Origin: Gammaproteobacteria bacterium
GTDB lineage: Bacteria > Pseudomonadota > Gammaproteobacteria > GRL18
Assembly (NCBI GenBank): GCA_026994225.1
Contig: JALWRI010000005.1
Span: 1 to 64,000 of the forward strand
Direction: 5' to 3'
Length of the DNA stretch: 64,000 nt
Position numbers and translations under genes: made by a program. This document shows, in pieces, positions 42,271 through 56,500 of the stretch. Below the pieces are notes generated by a model. The model saw nothing but the letters and a program-made list of their open reading frames with translations, searched no databases and had not been told where the DNA came from. How positions within the stretch are numbered: position 1 is the stretch's first letter; each line of letters starts with the position of its first letter.

Positions 42271-42336
42271 CCACGAATAACTAATAACAGTAATATATAA
42301 TACAACATATTTTGCAAAAACAAGAATACAATCACC

Positions 42337-42350
42337 TTGATATATATCAA
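42337..42350 (-). promoter_or_regulatory. FNR/DNR-type box for norCB
   Basis: Perfect TTGAT-ATAT-ATCAA. Assuming activation with the box centred near -41.5 leftward, transcription would start near 42302 with an AT-rich -10 (TATTAT-like) at a suitable distance. The sequence cannot tell FNR, ANR and DNR apart. Confidence 0.75.
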
Positions 42351-42394
42351 TTAAACTTTATTAATATATAACTTTTTTCTTATCTTCATAAAAT

Positions 42395-42408
42395 TTGATT
42401 TATATCAA
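42395..42408 (+). promoter_or_regulatory. FNR/DNR-type box for nirS
   Basis: Perfect TTGAT-TTAT-ATCAA. If centred near -41.5, the start is near 42443, a TACTCT -10-like hexamer is at 42431-42436, and the nirS ATG follows about 32 bases later. This is the standard layout of a CRP/FNR class II promoter. Confidence 0.75.
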
Positions 42409-42462
42409 TTTCTTTATTTTTAGAACATATTACTCTACTCTATCACAATGAAATCACAATGA

Positions 42463-44510
<2,048 letters not shown>

Positions 44511-44524
<14 letters not shown>

Positions 44525-45746
44525 ACGCTCCTTTCTATGCTATCAGATAGCAATAATATATTGCATTCTATTCAGTATGCCACTGTCTTACGCTGCGACT
44601 GACAACTATCCCAATACTTGTCCAACTAGCCTACAAGGTACAGGAGACTTAGGTGTTATTATAGAAAGAGCGCAAGGAAGTGTATTAATTATCAAACGTA
44701 CATCTTCCCAAGTATTATGCCGTGTTCACGGATTGGGGGATTTATCCCATGCATCGGTCGTGTTTTCTCCTGATGCTCGTTATGCCTTTGTTTTTGGTCG
44801 TGATGGGGGTTTGACCAAAATTGATTTACTCACAGGAAGTATTGTCAAACGCATTATACAAGCGGGAAACTCTATTGGTGGAGCCATTTCTCAAGATGGA
44901 CACTGGATTGCAGTATCTAATTACCAACCCGGTGGTATCAAAGTCTTTGATAGTAAAACACTAGATTTATATGCAGATATTCCTGCTGTCTATATGGACT
45001 CTAAGGGTCAACAACAATTATCTAAAGTAGTCGGTTTAGTTGATGGCATAGATAATCAGTTTATCTTTAGTTTATTTGATGCCGGAGAAATTTGGCAAGT
45101 TACTATGCAAACCTCCCCATTAACTATAAAAAAATATAAAAATATCGGAAAACAACCCTATGACGCTTTAATAAGCAGCGATGGACGTTATTATATTGCC
45201 GGATTATTTGGTGAAGACGGTTTAGCTTTACTTGATTTATGGCACACAGAGAAAGGGGTACAACGCTTATTATCACATTATGGTAAGGGACGAAAAAAAT
45301 TACCGGTATATAAAATGCCGCATTTAGAAGGTTGGGCCATCACTGAACAATATGCCTTTTTACCCGCAGTAGGACAATATGCTTTGCTAGTTGCTGATCA
45401 TCATAACTGGCAAGAAATCAAGGAAATTCCTTTACATGGTCAACCTGTCTTTGCGATGGCACGCCCTGATGGACGCTATGTATTAATTAATTTTTCTTTC
45501 CCACGTAACAATACCTTACAAATTGTAGACACGCAGAATTTACAAGTGATACATACCATCACATTAGGAACAGGTATCTTACATATGGAATTTTCTCCTA
45601 AAGGGGAACAAGTATGGATATCAGTACGAGATGATGATGTAGTACGCATTTATAATACCCAAAATTGGACAGAAATCACGCATATTACTGCCCAAAAGCC
45701 TAGTGGTATTTTTTTCACCTCTCGAGCGCACCACATCGGTCTTTAA
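44511..45746 (+). CDS. nirF: Heme d1 biosynthesis protein NirF
   Basis: A periplasmic propeller protein needed for d1 heme synthesis, acting on a dihydro-heme d1 precursor. A signal peptide ends near LSYA, followed by NirS d1-domain-like repeats without a c-type heme motif: FSPDARYAFVFGRDGGLTKIDLLTG, ISQDGHWIAVSNYQPGGIK, MARPDGRYVLINFSFP. Length is 411 residues. It follows nirC and precedes the nirDLGH genes. No lipobox is obvious, so it seems to be a soluble periplasmic form. Confidence 0.93.
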
Positions 45747-45757
45747 AAGGATAGATA

Positions 45758-46207
45758 ATGCTAACGTTATTAGAACGCCGCTTTTTGAATGAATACCAAC
45801 AAGGATTTCCCTTACATTCTAATCCCTGGCAAACAATTGCAAAAAGATTGCAAGTAACTGAAAAAGAAGTTTTACAATGTGCCAAACGTCTACAAAAAAA
45901 AGGTTTGATTAGTCGCATAGGTGCGGTACTTGCTCACCAAAAAGTAGGAGCCAGCACCTTAGCCGCTGTTTCGGTTGCAAAACAAGATATTGAACATGCT
46001 GCAATGTGTATTAATCAGTTTGAAGGCGTAAACCATAACTATTTACGGGATCATCACTATAACCTATGGTTTGTCGTAACAGGTGAAAATCAACATGTTA
46101 TTGATAGTATCTTGCAACAAATTGAACAACAACTTAAAGTACCGGTACTTAATCTGCCTATGGAAAAAGATTATCATATTGACTTAGGGTTTCCATTATG
46201 GTGTTAG
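45758..46207 (+). CDS. nirD: Siroheme decarboxylase subunit NirD
   Basis: A Lrp/AsnC-fold protein of 149 residues. NirD-type subunits decarboxylate siroheme to 12,18-didecarboxysiroheme in d1 heme synthesis. It has an N-terminal helix-turn-helix-like part (WQTIAKRLQVTEKEVLQCAKRL) and the heme-pocket motif YLRDHHYNLWFVVTG with its histidines. AAAAGGAT is its ribosome site. The assignment to D, L, G or H follows the order in Pseudomonas. Confidence 0.85.
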   Translation: MLTLLERRFLNEYQQGFPLHSNPWQTIAKRLQVTEKEVLQCAKRLQKKGLISRIGAVLAHQKVGASTLAAVSVAKQDIEHAAMCINQFEGVNHNYLRDHHYNLWFVVTGENQHVIDSILQQIEQQLKVPVLNLPMEKDYHIDLGFPLWC

Positions 46208-46728
46208 ATAATCACTTATCATCTCAAGATAAATTACTGCTTGCTAAAATACAACATGGCTTACCTTTGGTTGCTCACCCTTACGCTGAGATTGCGGCAA
46301 CGATGCAAGTTTCTGAGCAATGGGTAATAGAACGTTTAACTTGCTTACAAGAAAAAGGCTTTATTCGTCGTTTTGGGGTCGTCGTCCATCATAGGGAGCT
46401 AGGCTATCGTGCAAACGGAATGGTAGTATGGGACATTCCTGATATGCAAGTTGATCCTGTTGCAGAAAAAATTGCATTAATTGAATGTGTGACCCTGTGT
46501 TATCGTCGCCCCCGTCGCTTACCTGAATGGCGATATAATTTATTTAGTATGATACATGGCAAAAATCAGCAGGCAGTGCGACAAAACTTACAAAATATGA
46601 TAGATACATTACATCTTGACCACTATCCTCACCAAATTTTATTCAGCACTCGCCGTTTTAAGCAATGTGGTGGAAATTTTATCCCTATAGAAAAATCACA
46701 ACAAGCAGTTAAAGTTGCTGCACAATAA
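46198..46728 (+). CDS. nirL: Siroheme decarboxylase subunit NirL
   Basis: A 176-residue Lrp/AsnC-like protein whose start overlaps nirD by 10 bases. The family motif here is YRRPRRLPEWRYNLFSMIHG, with the HTH-like segment YAEIAATMQVSEQWVIERL near the N-terminus. It is the second member of the nirDLGH set and is paralogous to nirH further downstream. Confidence 0.85.
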   Translation: MVLDNHLSSQDKLLLAKIQHGLPLVAHPYAEIAATMQVSEQWVIERLTCLQEKGFIRRFGVVVHHRELGYRANGMVVWDIPDMQVDPVAEKIALIECVTLCYRRPRRLPEWRYNLFSMIHGKNQQAVRQNLQNMIDTLHLDHYPHQILFSTRRFKQCGGNFIPIEKSQQAVKVAAQ

Positions 46729-46729
46729 A

Positions 46730-47182
46730 ATGGACACCTTAAATAAAGCCATTATCAATACTTTTCAGGCAGGTATTGCCATTACGCCTCGTCCCTTTGC
46801 TGCCTTTGCAAAAAAACATCATGTTACTGAAGAGTTTGTTGTCGCATGTATACAGCATCTTTTGGAAGATAACATATTAACCCGCTTTGGTCCTTTATAT
46901 AATGCCGATAAGATGGGTGGGGCATTTTGTTTATGTGCGATGCAAGTACCCGCATCGGATTTTGAACATATCAGTCATATCGTCAATACTTTTGATGAAG
47001 TGGCACATAATTATAAAAGAAAACATCCAGTATTTACTATGTGGTTTGTCCTGGCCACTGAAACACAACAAGATATACAGAAAATACAACAAAAAATTGA
47101 ACAGGCTACACAATTACGTGTCTACTTAATGCCTAAATTAAAAGAGTTTTTTGTTCATTTACAATTACCCGTAACATCATAG
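46730..47182 (+). CDS. nirG: Siroheme decarboxylase subunit NirG
   Basis: A 150-residue Lrp/AsnC-like protein. The frame is open from a TTG at 46715 inside nirL; the ATG at 46730, one base after the nirL stop, is the likely start. Its motif YKRKHPVFTMWFVLA parallels that of NirD. Third gene of the nirDLGH set. Confidence 0.85.
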   Translation: MDTLNKAIINTFQAGIAITPRPFAAFAKKHHVTEEFVVACIQHLLEDNILTRFGPLYNADKMGGAFCLCAMQVPASDFEHISHIVNTFDEVAHNYKRKHPVFTMWFVLATETQQDIQKIQQKIEQATQLRVYLMPKLKEFFVHLQLPVTS

Positions 47183-47186
47183 ACCT

Positions 47187-47675
47187 ATGCACCTTGACGA
47201 ACAAGACAAACAACTTATATTGGCCACACAATCAGGTTTACCTTTGTCAGTTACCCCGTATGCCGATTTAGCAACGCAATTACGATTAAGTGAACAAGAA
47301 GTTTTACAACGATTACAAGCGATGCAAGATAAAGGGATTATTCGGCGGATTGCGGTAGTACCTAATCATTATCGTATTGGCTACCGTTATAATGCTATGT
47401 CAGTATGGGATGTCGATGATCACCTGGCAGATGAGCTAGGTACAAAAGTAGGGCAATTAGCTGCCGTAAGCCATTGTTATTTACGTCCACGCTATCGCCC
47501 AGAATGGCCCTATAATTTATTTGCTATGTTACATGGTCAGCAACAACAGGATGTCGAAATCCACGTTCAACATATTCAACAGATTTTAGGAACATACTGT
47601 CATAGCCATGAATTACTTTATAGTGAACGTATTCTTAAAAAAACAGGATTGCGTTTACAGCCTAACAGGAGTTGA
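47187..47675 (+). CDS. nirH: Siroheme decarboxylase subunit NirH
   Basis: A 162-residue Lrp/AsnC-like protein with YLRPRYRPEWPYNLFAMLHG, closely parallel to NirL, and the N-terminal YADLATQLRLSEQEVLQRL. It starts 4 bases after nirG. With nirD, nirL and nirG it completes the four-subunit siroheme decarboxylase set. Confidence 0.85.
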   Translation: MHLDEQDKQLILATQSGLPLSVTPYADLATQLRLSEQEVLQRLQAMQDKGIIRRIAVVPNHYRIGYRYNAMSVWDVDDHLADELGTKVGQLAAVSHCYLRPRYRPEWPYNLFAMLHGQQQQDVEIHVQHIQQILGTYCHSHELLYSERILKKTGLRLQPNRS

Positions 47676-47677
47676 GT

Positions 47678-48898
47678 ATGTTTAGAATTTCACGCAGTAT
47701 GCAATTTTTAGCAAAAATGTTAGCAAACCCTGATCCACTTCCTGTTATATTACCTAAACCCAAAGGACCTGTCGTTATCTGGAATTTAATTCGCCGTTGC
47801 AACCTAACTTGTAAACACTGTTATTCTATTTCTGCAGATAAAGATTTCCCTGGTGAACTCAATACCCAAGAAGTATTTTATGTTCTTGATGATTTAAAAC
47901 AGTTTTTGGTTCCTGCAATTATTTTCTCAGGCGGTGAACCACTACTCCGCAGCGATATTTTTGAGATCGCAGAAAAAGCAAAATCAATGGGTTTTTACAC
48001 TGGATTATCGACTAACGGTACTATCATCGATCAGCACAATATTGATGCCATTTCCCAGGCAGGATTTGATTATATTGGTATCAGCATTGATGGTATTGAA
48101 GCAACACATGATACCTTTCGCCGTAAAGAAGGCGCTTTTGCCGCTTCAATGCAAGGGATTCAATATTGTCAAGAAAAAGGCATTAAAGTTGGGCTACGTT
48201 TTACCCTGACACAAGATAATGCCCATGAATTACCACAATTATTAGCGTTAATGGAACAATTAGATATTGATAAGTTCTATCTCTCACATCTTAATTATGC
48301 CGGACGAGGAAATAAAAACCGTGGGCAAGATGTCATCCATCAAATGAGTAGAACAGCGATGGATTTATTATTTGATACTTGCTGGAATAGTATTATACAA
48401 GGGGAAAATAAGGAATTTGTTACCGGTAATAATGATGCTGATGGGGTCTATTTTTTATTTTGGGTACAAAAGAATTACCCTGAATATGTGCATATTATGC
48501 AAAATTATCTGGAGCAATGGGGAGGCAACGCTTCCGGTGTCAATATTGCTAATATTGATAACTTGGGTGAAGTCCATCCCGATACATTCTGGTGGAATTA
48601 TCCTTTAGGTAATGTCCGTCACCGCCCTTTTTCTCAAATTTGGCAAGATAGCAGTGATCCCCTGATGCAAGGGCTAAAGGCCTCTCCCCGTCCATTAGAG
48701 GGGCGTTGTGCCGCATGTCAACATCAAAAAATTTGTAATGGTAATACCCGTGTACGGGCATATCAATTGACTCAAAATTATTGGGCAGAAGATCCTGCCT
48801 GTTATTTATCTGATGAGGAAATTGGTGTGCATACTCCCCAACCACGCCTAAGCGTTACCCCTTATCAATCCCCATCTAAAACAACGGTTAGCAGTTAA
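47678..48898 (+). CDS. nirJ: Radical SAM heme d1 synthase NirJ
   Basis: A radical SAM enzyme that replaces the propionates on rings A and B with oxo groups. The cluster motif is CNLTCKHCYS (Cys41, Cys45, Cys48), followed by FSGGEPLLRSDIFEIA. A C-terminal cysteine-rich SPASM-like region reads GRCAACQHQKICNGN plus later Cys. A TTG at 47672 opens the frame, but the ATG at 47678 has AGGAG seven bases upstream (406 residues). Confidence 0.95.
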   Translation: MFRISRSMQFLAKMLANPDPLPVILPKPKGPVVIWNLIRRCNLTCKHCYSISADKDFPGELNTQEVFYVLDDLKQFLVPAIIFSGGEPLLRSDIFEIAEKAKSMGFYTGLSTNGTIIDQHNIDAISQAGFDYIGISIDGIEATHDTFRRKEGAFAASMQGIQYCQEKGIKVGLRFTLTQDNAHELPQLLALMEQLDIDKFYLSHLNYAGRGNKNRGQDVIHQMSRTAMDLLFDTCWNSIIQGENKEFVTGNNDADGVYFLFWVQKNYPEYVHIMQNYLEQWGGNASGVNIANIDNLGEVHPDTFWWNYPLGNVRHRPFSQIWQDSSDPLMQGLKASPRPLEGRCAACQHQKICNGNTRVRAYQLTQNYWAEDPACYLSDEEIGVHTPQPRLSVTPYQSPSKTTVSS

Positions 48899-48916
48899 TA
48901 TTTATCCAGGTTTACT

Positions 48917-50500
48917 ATGTTATTACAACAAGGCTTTCTTTTTATTCTCTTTTTTTCTTTATACATCATGCCACTCTACGCACAATCGGCAATCCCCGAT
49001 AAAACATCCGGTGCATCGTTATATCAACAACATTGCGCACAGTGTCATGGTGAAAACCGCCTGGGATTAATGGCACCTGCCTTAATCCCTGCAAATTTAC
49101 GCAAAGTTAAAAAAGATCAGGCCATACAGGTTATCACTCAAGGACGTAGTGCAACGCAAATGCCTGCTTTTAAAAATACCTTATCAGCACAAGCTATACA
49201 ACAGTTAGTTGATTATATTTATACCCCTTTAGCCACATTGCAATGGGGAGAAACGGAAATTAGGCAAACACATAAGCTATATAAAAAACCGCCTGCAACA
49301 CAAAAACCACTATTTGAAACCACCGATCCTTTGAATTTATTTATCGTAGTAGAGCTTGCTGATCATCATGTAAGCCTGTTAGATGGTGGCTCTTTTGAGG
49401 TCATTCATCGTTTTCCCAGCCATAGAGCATTACATGGCGGTCCTAAATACAGTGCTAATGGACGTTATGTCTATTTTGCTTCTCGGGATGGTTGGATCAG
49501 TGTATTTGATATTTATACCTTGCAATATATTAGTGAAATTCGTGTTGGTATTAATACCCGTAACCTTGCCGTTTCTGCTGATGGAAAATATGTAATGGTA
49601 GCCAATACCCTCCCCCGCACTTTGGTCATTCTTAATGCCAAAGATTTATCTTTAGTCAAAATAATTGCCATTGCCAATGATTATCAGCAAACTTCTCGAG
49701 CTAGTGCCGTCTATACCGCTCCACCTCGTAATAGTTTCATTGTAGCACTCAAAGATTTTAACCAGGTGTGGGAAATTTTTTATAATGATAATCCTCCTCC
49801 TGTTTATAATGGTTTAATGCACGATTATCAATTACGTGAAGGTGTTGTTCAGCAAGGCACATTTCCTGTACAACGTATAAAACTTGATAACCGTTTAGAT
49901 GATTTCTTTTTTGATCCAAAATATAATTTTATTATCGGTACAGCACGAGAAGAAAATAATAAACACCTTTTAGGTGGACAAGTTATTAACCTTAATATTC
50001 GCCGTAAAGTGGCTGATATTCCTCTATCTGGTATGCCACACCTCGGATCCGGAATCAGTTGGAAATATAAAAACACCCGAGTTTTAGCTACCCCTAATTT
50101 ACAAGGAAATAAAATTAGTATTATTGATATGCAAAATTGGCAGCTTATCAAAGAAATTAAAACCTTGGGCCCTGGCTTTTTTATGCGTAGCCATGAAAAC
50201 AGCCCTTATGCTTGGGTTGATGTCTTTTTTGGTAAAAATAAAGATAAAGTACATATTATAGATAAACAAACCCTGAAAATTGTTAAAACCTTACAACCTG
50301 TACCAGGTAAAACATCAGGACATATTGAATTTACCCGTGATGGAAAATATGCATTATTAAGTATTTGGGATAATGATGGCGCATTAATTATCTATGATGC
50401 AAAAACGCTCAAGGAAATAAAACGTATCCCTATGAAGAAGCCTTCAGGAAAATATAACGTTTATAATAAAACCCGTTTATCTGAAGGGACGAGCCATTAA
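48917..50500 (+). CDS. nirN: NirN-like cytochrome cd1 paralogue (dihydro-heme d1 dehydrogenase)
   Basis: A 527-residue periplasmic protein with a signal peptide ending near YAQS. A cytochrome c domain has CAQCH (Cys40-His44) and a later Met (ATQMPAF). A NirS-like d1 propeller follows. It lacks the His-bearing VASHEKPEF motif of NirS at the equivalent site (APPRNSFIVALKDFNQ). In Pseudomonas NirN converts dihydro-heme d1 to heme d1 and hands it on. It follows nirJ by 18 bases and ends the nir run; nirE is not in this run. Confidence 0.85.
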   Translation: MLLQQGFLFILFFSLYIMPLYAQSAIPDKTSGASLYQQHCAQCHGENRLGLMAPALIPANLRKVKKDQAIQVITQGRSATQMPAFKNTLSAQAIQQLVDYIYTPLATLQWGETEIRQTHKLYKKPPATQKPLFETTDPLNLFIVVELADHHVSLLDGGSFEVIHRFPSHRALHGGPKYSANGRYVYFASRDGWISVFDIYTLQYISEIRVGINTRNLAVSADGKYVMVANTLPRTLVILNAKDLSLVKIIAIANDYQQTSRASAVYTAPPRNSFIVALKDFNQVWEIFYNDNPPPVYNGLMHDYQLREGVVQQGTFPVQRIKLDNRLDDFFFDPKYNFIIGTAREENNKHLLGGQVINLNIRRKVADIPLSGMPHLGSGISWKYKNTRVLATPNLQGNKISIIDMQNWQLIKEIKTLGPGFFMRSHENSPYAWVDVFFGKNKDKVHIIDKQTLKIVKTLQPVPGKTSGHIEFTRDGKYALLSIWDNDGALIIYDAKTLKEIKRIPMKKPSGKYNVYNKTRLSEGTSH

Positions 50501-50530
50501 TCATTCTATCCCGCCTGAATAAGCAAGGTT

Positions 50531-53500
50531 TTATGTGGATACTAATTGCTGTAGATAGGTAATTAATGCTTCTACTTGTCCAGGTTGTAACATACTTTCA
50601 TGGTCGCCAGGTATTTGATACTGTCGCAAAGGCTGGCTAAACCATTTATCCCAACCTTGCGTGTGTCCTACACTGTGCTGTGCAATCAATAAACTGGCTG
50701 TCCCTTGATAGCTATTCCCTTGATAATAGTACATCGCATCCATACTGTGTAATAATAATTTCACTGCACGCTCTTCCCACGATGATAATCCTATCTGTTG
50801 TAAATGCTCTAGCCAGTGTGCTTTATCTTCTAATAACGCTGCTAAGCTAGTAGGTAAAAAGGATTGTAATGATGGTGGCAGTTGCTCTCCTATTTGCTCC
50901 ATCCATGCTTGCCCCTGTGTAGTACATACATGATGTTGAATATAATCAGGAGAAGCGGTTTCCAATAATAACAGATGGTGTACAGCATAACCTTGCTCTA
51001 GGAGTATCCGTGCCATTTCCAAGGCAATCAAGCCCCCAAAAGAATGCCCAGCTAAATATACATCCTGTTCCTTTGATAAAGGGATCTGAGCAATATAATG
51101 TTGTGCTATATCCACTACATTAGATAACGCATAGCTGTCTTGATATAACCCTGGAGAGGCTATTCCATACACGTTATAGTATCCTTGTAATCCTTCTGCA
51201 AGGGCTTTAAAGGGAAATACTGAACCACCTATACCGTGTACGCAATACAATATTGGCAAACTCTCATCCATCTCTTTTTGTAAGGCTATATAAGGGGATG
51301 CAGTATTATCCGTTTGTTCACTCAATAAACGAGCTAATGTTGCAATAGTAGGATGTTGAAATAACAAGGATAAAGGAATTGTTTGCGGGTATTCTTGCTG
51401 TAATAAGGTCATTAAACGTACGGCCAAAAGAGAATGCCCCCCTAATGCAAAAAAATCATCTTCCACCCCTATACCTTGTACACCTAAGACCTGTTCCCAT
51501 AATTGCACTAAATGACTTTCTAATTTATTACGTGGCGCAACATACCGCTGTGATACGGTTTCTAACGGTATAGCTAATAATCGCTTACGATCTAACTTAC
51601 CATTCCCTGTTAATGGTATCTGCTCAATGATCTGCATACTCTGTGGTAACATATAACTGGGTAAATGTTGTGCTAAATAGCTATGCAATGTAGTAATATC
51701 TGTCTCTTGCTCCGTTAAAACTAACCACGCACGTAATTGTTCCTGATCAACCAATACCACAGCATCCGCTACAGCAGTATGCTGACGTAATATGCTGGCA
51801 ATTTCTTCTAATTCAATCCGTTGTCCCCGTAATTTAACTTGTGCATCCATACGCCCCAAGTATTCGATGACATTGTCTTCTCGCATCCGGCATAAATCAC
51901 CACTTTTATACAATTTTTCACCGTCATTAAAGGGATTATCAATAAAAGCTTTTGCTGTTAATTCAGGACGATTAAGATACCCCTTAGCCAAACCGACCCC
52001 AGCAATATGTAATTCACCGGCTACGCCTTTAGGTACGCATTGTAAATGCTTGTCTAAAATATATAATTGGCTATTGGCTATGGGTTTTCCTATCGCCACA
52101 TTTGACCAAGGATCAGTGTTATCACAAGGATAATAACTCACATCAATAGAGGCTTCAGTCGGCCCATATAAATTACAAAGCTGTATATCCTGATGTTCAA
52201 AACAACGATAAAATTGCTGTTGTAAATCTTTACTCACTGCTTCACCACTCACTAGCACATGACGTAAAGATTGACAATCATCAACATTAGCCGTATTTAG
52301 CTGTTCTAAAAATACCGCTAACATAGAGGGTACAAAATGTATAATACTGATTTGCTGTTGTTGGATAATTTGACGCAAATAAGCGGGATCTTTATGCCCG
52401 TTAGGCTCAGCCATAACCAGACATGCTCCCATCATAACAGGCCAGAAAAATTCCCATACCGATACATCAAAACTATAAGGGGTTTTTTGTAAAACTTTAT
52501 CTTGCGGCGTTAAGACAAACGTATCTTGCATCCATAATAAACGGTTAATTAAACCTTTATACGGAATCATCACCCCTTTTGGTTCACCACTAGAACCAGA
52601 GGTATAGATCACATAAGATAAATTTTCAGCTTGCTCATAAACAATGGGTTTTTGCACCACAGATGATGCGTGTAATTGCGGTAACAAAGTATCTAAATTG
52701 ATGCTATGTGTTGTTTCTATGGCTATTTTTTTAGCACTACGATGATGATATAGCAGATGAATAAATTGTGCATCAGCTTGAATAAATTGTTGTCTTTTTG
52801 CCGGATAATCTGGATCCAGAGGTAAATATGCAGCCCCTGCCCGAATAATAGCCCATATCGCAATCACCAGTTCAATACTACGATAAGCGCTCACTGCAAC
52901 AATGCTATTTGCTGTGACGCCATGTTGTTGTAAATAGACAGCCAGTTGTTCTATTTGTAAATAAAGCTGCTGATATGTCAATCTACAATCTTGATATATC
53001 ACCGCTGTGGCAGCAGGCATTTTTTGTACTTGCTGGAAAAATAAGGCATAGATACTGTTCTTATTGGAGTAATCGACATACGTTGCATTAAAGCTATCGA
53101 GTAACAAAGTCCGTTCTGTTTGAAATAACGTCTGTATAGCAGCAAAATTAGGCACATCAGGGCTGATCATAGTAGCCTGCTGGGCAATATATATAGCACG
53201 TTGTAATAGCTTTTCGGCATGAAAATAACGTCTATCATAATATAACTTCAAATGCGGTTGTCGATGTCCAGCATTGACTACTAAATAAACCTGATCCTTA
53301 AAAGGAATAGGAGGATATTGTTCAATCTGCAGGCTTTCTCCCAAACCCTCTATATAATCAGGAAAGTGATAATAATTATAATAAAACTGTACATTCCCCC
53401 GATTTCCTGCTTGTTGGGTCAATGTTTGTTGTAGCCAGATGGAAATATGACGTTTATCACCCAATTTTCTATATTTACGCAAATAGGCCATCACATCCAA

Positions 53501-56500
53501 TAAGGTATGATCTGATTGCCATAAGTGGATGGGGAAAAAATGTGGCTGTTGTTGATAATAACAACCCAATGCTAACGGATTTTCAGGGGGTCTGGCATCG
53601 AGAATTTCATAAAAATAAAAATCTTGTTCGGGTTGTGCAAGTAAATATAATAAATATCCATAAACTGCTTTAAAATAAATATTCGGGGTGATCCGTTGCT
53701 GTCTGCATACCTTTTGTATAGCTTGCCATTGCTCAGGCGTAAATACATAAACTTGTTGTTGTGCATATGCAGTATCATTGTTTTGGCATATTGCTGGAGC
53801 GGGAATATTTAATGCTTGAGCCTGCATAAATTTTTCTTGCCAATATAGATAAATACTTTCTGTATCAAAATGCTGGCGGTTCCATTGTGTATAACTGGCG
53901 GTATACGATTGATGTACAGGTAATGCTGCACCTTTTTGTAATTGTTCGTAACCTTGCAGCATTTTCATTAAGAACACCCCACCTGACAAGCCATCCACTA
54001 AAATATGGTGTGCCGCTATCACTGCAATATAATGCTGGGGATTTAATGCAATTAAAAAATGCTGATATAATGGTGCATCCCATTGATAAGGCTGATAAAT
54101 ACGCTGTTTTACATAATCTTGCCAGGGGATTTCTAAATCTTTTGCTTGTAAACATTCTAATACCACTAGCTGTTGCGATTTTTTCTGTACAAAATACGCA
54201 ACCTCCGCATAGGCTAAAGGGCAAGCATGTAAAGATGATTGCATTAACGGCTCGGCATCAAATACAGCTTGATAAGCCTGTTGCCAGTGTGGTAAATAAA
54301 TTGCTTGAGGAATATCTAATACCCCCCCAAAACTATTATGCACACTATCAGGATAACGAATACTATCTAGGTATAAATCCCGTTGTATCGAAGATAAGGG
54401 GATAATATCCAAGACAGTATCTACACAGATCGCCATACTTTGCAAAAGTTCTTCTTGATCTGCTAAGGTATATAAATGGATAGGGTAGCTTGGGTTAGCA
54501 ACAATTTGCTGACATAAACGCTGAAAATGCCGTAATAGTGTTTGCATTGTCGTTGTTTTAAATAAATCGGTATTGTATTCCAGATGTAGAGAAATCCCTT
54601 GTCTAGTTTCACTTGCAGTCAAGGTCATATCATATTTAGCCGTGTGATTATGTAGACTTAATACCGTAATACCGGTATCTTCAGCATCTACCTGTTGCCA
54701 AGAGAAATTTTGTAAGGCAAAAGCAATTTGTACTACTGGTGCATAACTAACATTACGTGGAATATCCAAAACATCCAACACTTGTTCTACGGCAATATCC
54801 TGATGCGAAAACCCTTCAATCACCGTTGCTTTTACTCGTGCCAATAAATCTATAAAAAGAGGATTTTTAGATGTATCAGTGCGAATTACCAACGCATTAA
54901 CAAAAAATCCAATTAAGGCTTCCGTTTCTTTTTGTCTACGCCCTGCAATGGGTGTCCCTACACAAATATCATCTTGCCCTGCATAACGGCTTAATAATAA
55001 TTGCCAAATACTCAGTAATAACATAAACAAGGTAGCCCCTTGTGCAACAGCAATCTCTTTTAATTGTGTTTGCAAAGTAGTATCTAACAGGGCGGTTACA
55101 TAATCACCATTAAAAGTTTGTATTTTTGGACGAGGGTAATCAGTGGGGAAAGCCAGTAAATAAGGACAATCTTGTAATTGTTTTTTCCAATATTGTATTT
55201 GTGCTGCAAGACGCTCTGCATGCAAATATTGACGTTGCCAGATAGCATAATCACGATATTGTATTGTTAATGCAGGAAGTTTTGGTGCTACACCTGCCAT
55301 CAAATCTTGATACGCTTGTTGCAGTTCATTAAATAAAATACCTAAAGACCATCCATCTGCAACCAGGTGATGAAAATTAAATACTAATATCCATTCCGTA
55401 CGATCAGGATATGACAGGTGTAATAAGATACACTGGTATAAAGGCCCTTTTTCCAAATTAAAACAATGTTGTGCTTTTTTGAGTAAATATTGCCGTATTT
55501 GTTGATCATCATCTATTGTTTTTTCTATTATTAAGTTATCAGTGTGTAACACTGTCTCTGGCAGAGCTTGAATACATTGATACGGGCTACCGTTAGCATC
55601 TTTTTTAAATACGGTACGTAAGCTCTGATGACGTTGCACAATCATTTTCCATGCTTGTGCCAAAATATTTTGTTCAGGGGCTTGCTGAAACTGTAATGCA
55701 AAGGGAATATTATAAACTGGATTAGCAGGTTCTAATTGTTCTAAAAACCATAAACGTTCTTGCATAAAAGATAGAGGAATGGGATCACTGTACTCTTTTG
55801 CCACAGTAATAGTCGGCAAGGGTAGACACTCAGCATCTGCTATCATTTTTGCCAGTGCCTCAATAGTGCTATGCGTAAATACATCTCGTACAGTCATTTC
55901 TACCTGCAAGGTTTCACGTATTCTCGCCAGTAGTTGTATCACTAATAAAGAATGTCCCCCCAGAGCAAAAAAATCATCCTCTATATCAAGCGTTTCAATA
56001 CCCAAAAGCTCTTGCCAAATTTCCCCCACAGCTTGTTCTATTTCATTACGAGGCAAACGGCTTGCAGATTTCATTGCAGGCGTATATTCTGCCGCAAGGC
56101 GTTTTCTATCTATTTTACCTACAGGGGTTAAAGGAAATTGCTCAACAATGATATATTGTTCCGGCAACATCCAGGCAGGAAGTTGAGTTGCTAACTCTTT
56201 TGCTATCTGTTGCGTATTATGAAATGCTTTAGTAACACTAATATAGGCTAATAAACGTTTACTTGCTCCCTTTTCTTCATCCACTAATACAATACTCTGT
56301 TGTATTGCCGGATGCGTATTTAAACAAGCACTAATTTCTTCTGTCTCAATCCTAAAGCCTCGAATTTTTACCTGAAAATCTTGTCGTCCAAGAAATTCTA
56401 ACACCCCCTCTTTCTGATACCTGACTCTATCCCCTGTACGATATAATCGCTCTTGTGGATCGGCTTCAAAAGGATTGGCAATAAAAGCCTGTTCAGTTAA

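Noticed and set aside
50501-50530. Terminator expected between convergent nirN and the NRPS
   Set aside because: The 30-base gap has no hairpin that I could see.
53887-54405. 172-codon plus-strand ORF inside the NRPS gene
   Set aside because: It lies opposite well-matched condensation-domain coding sequence and shows no domain, signal peptide or ribosome site. It looks like a shadow frame.
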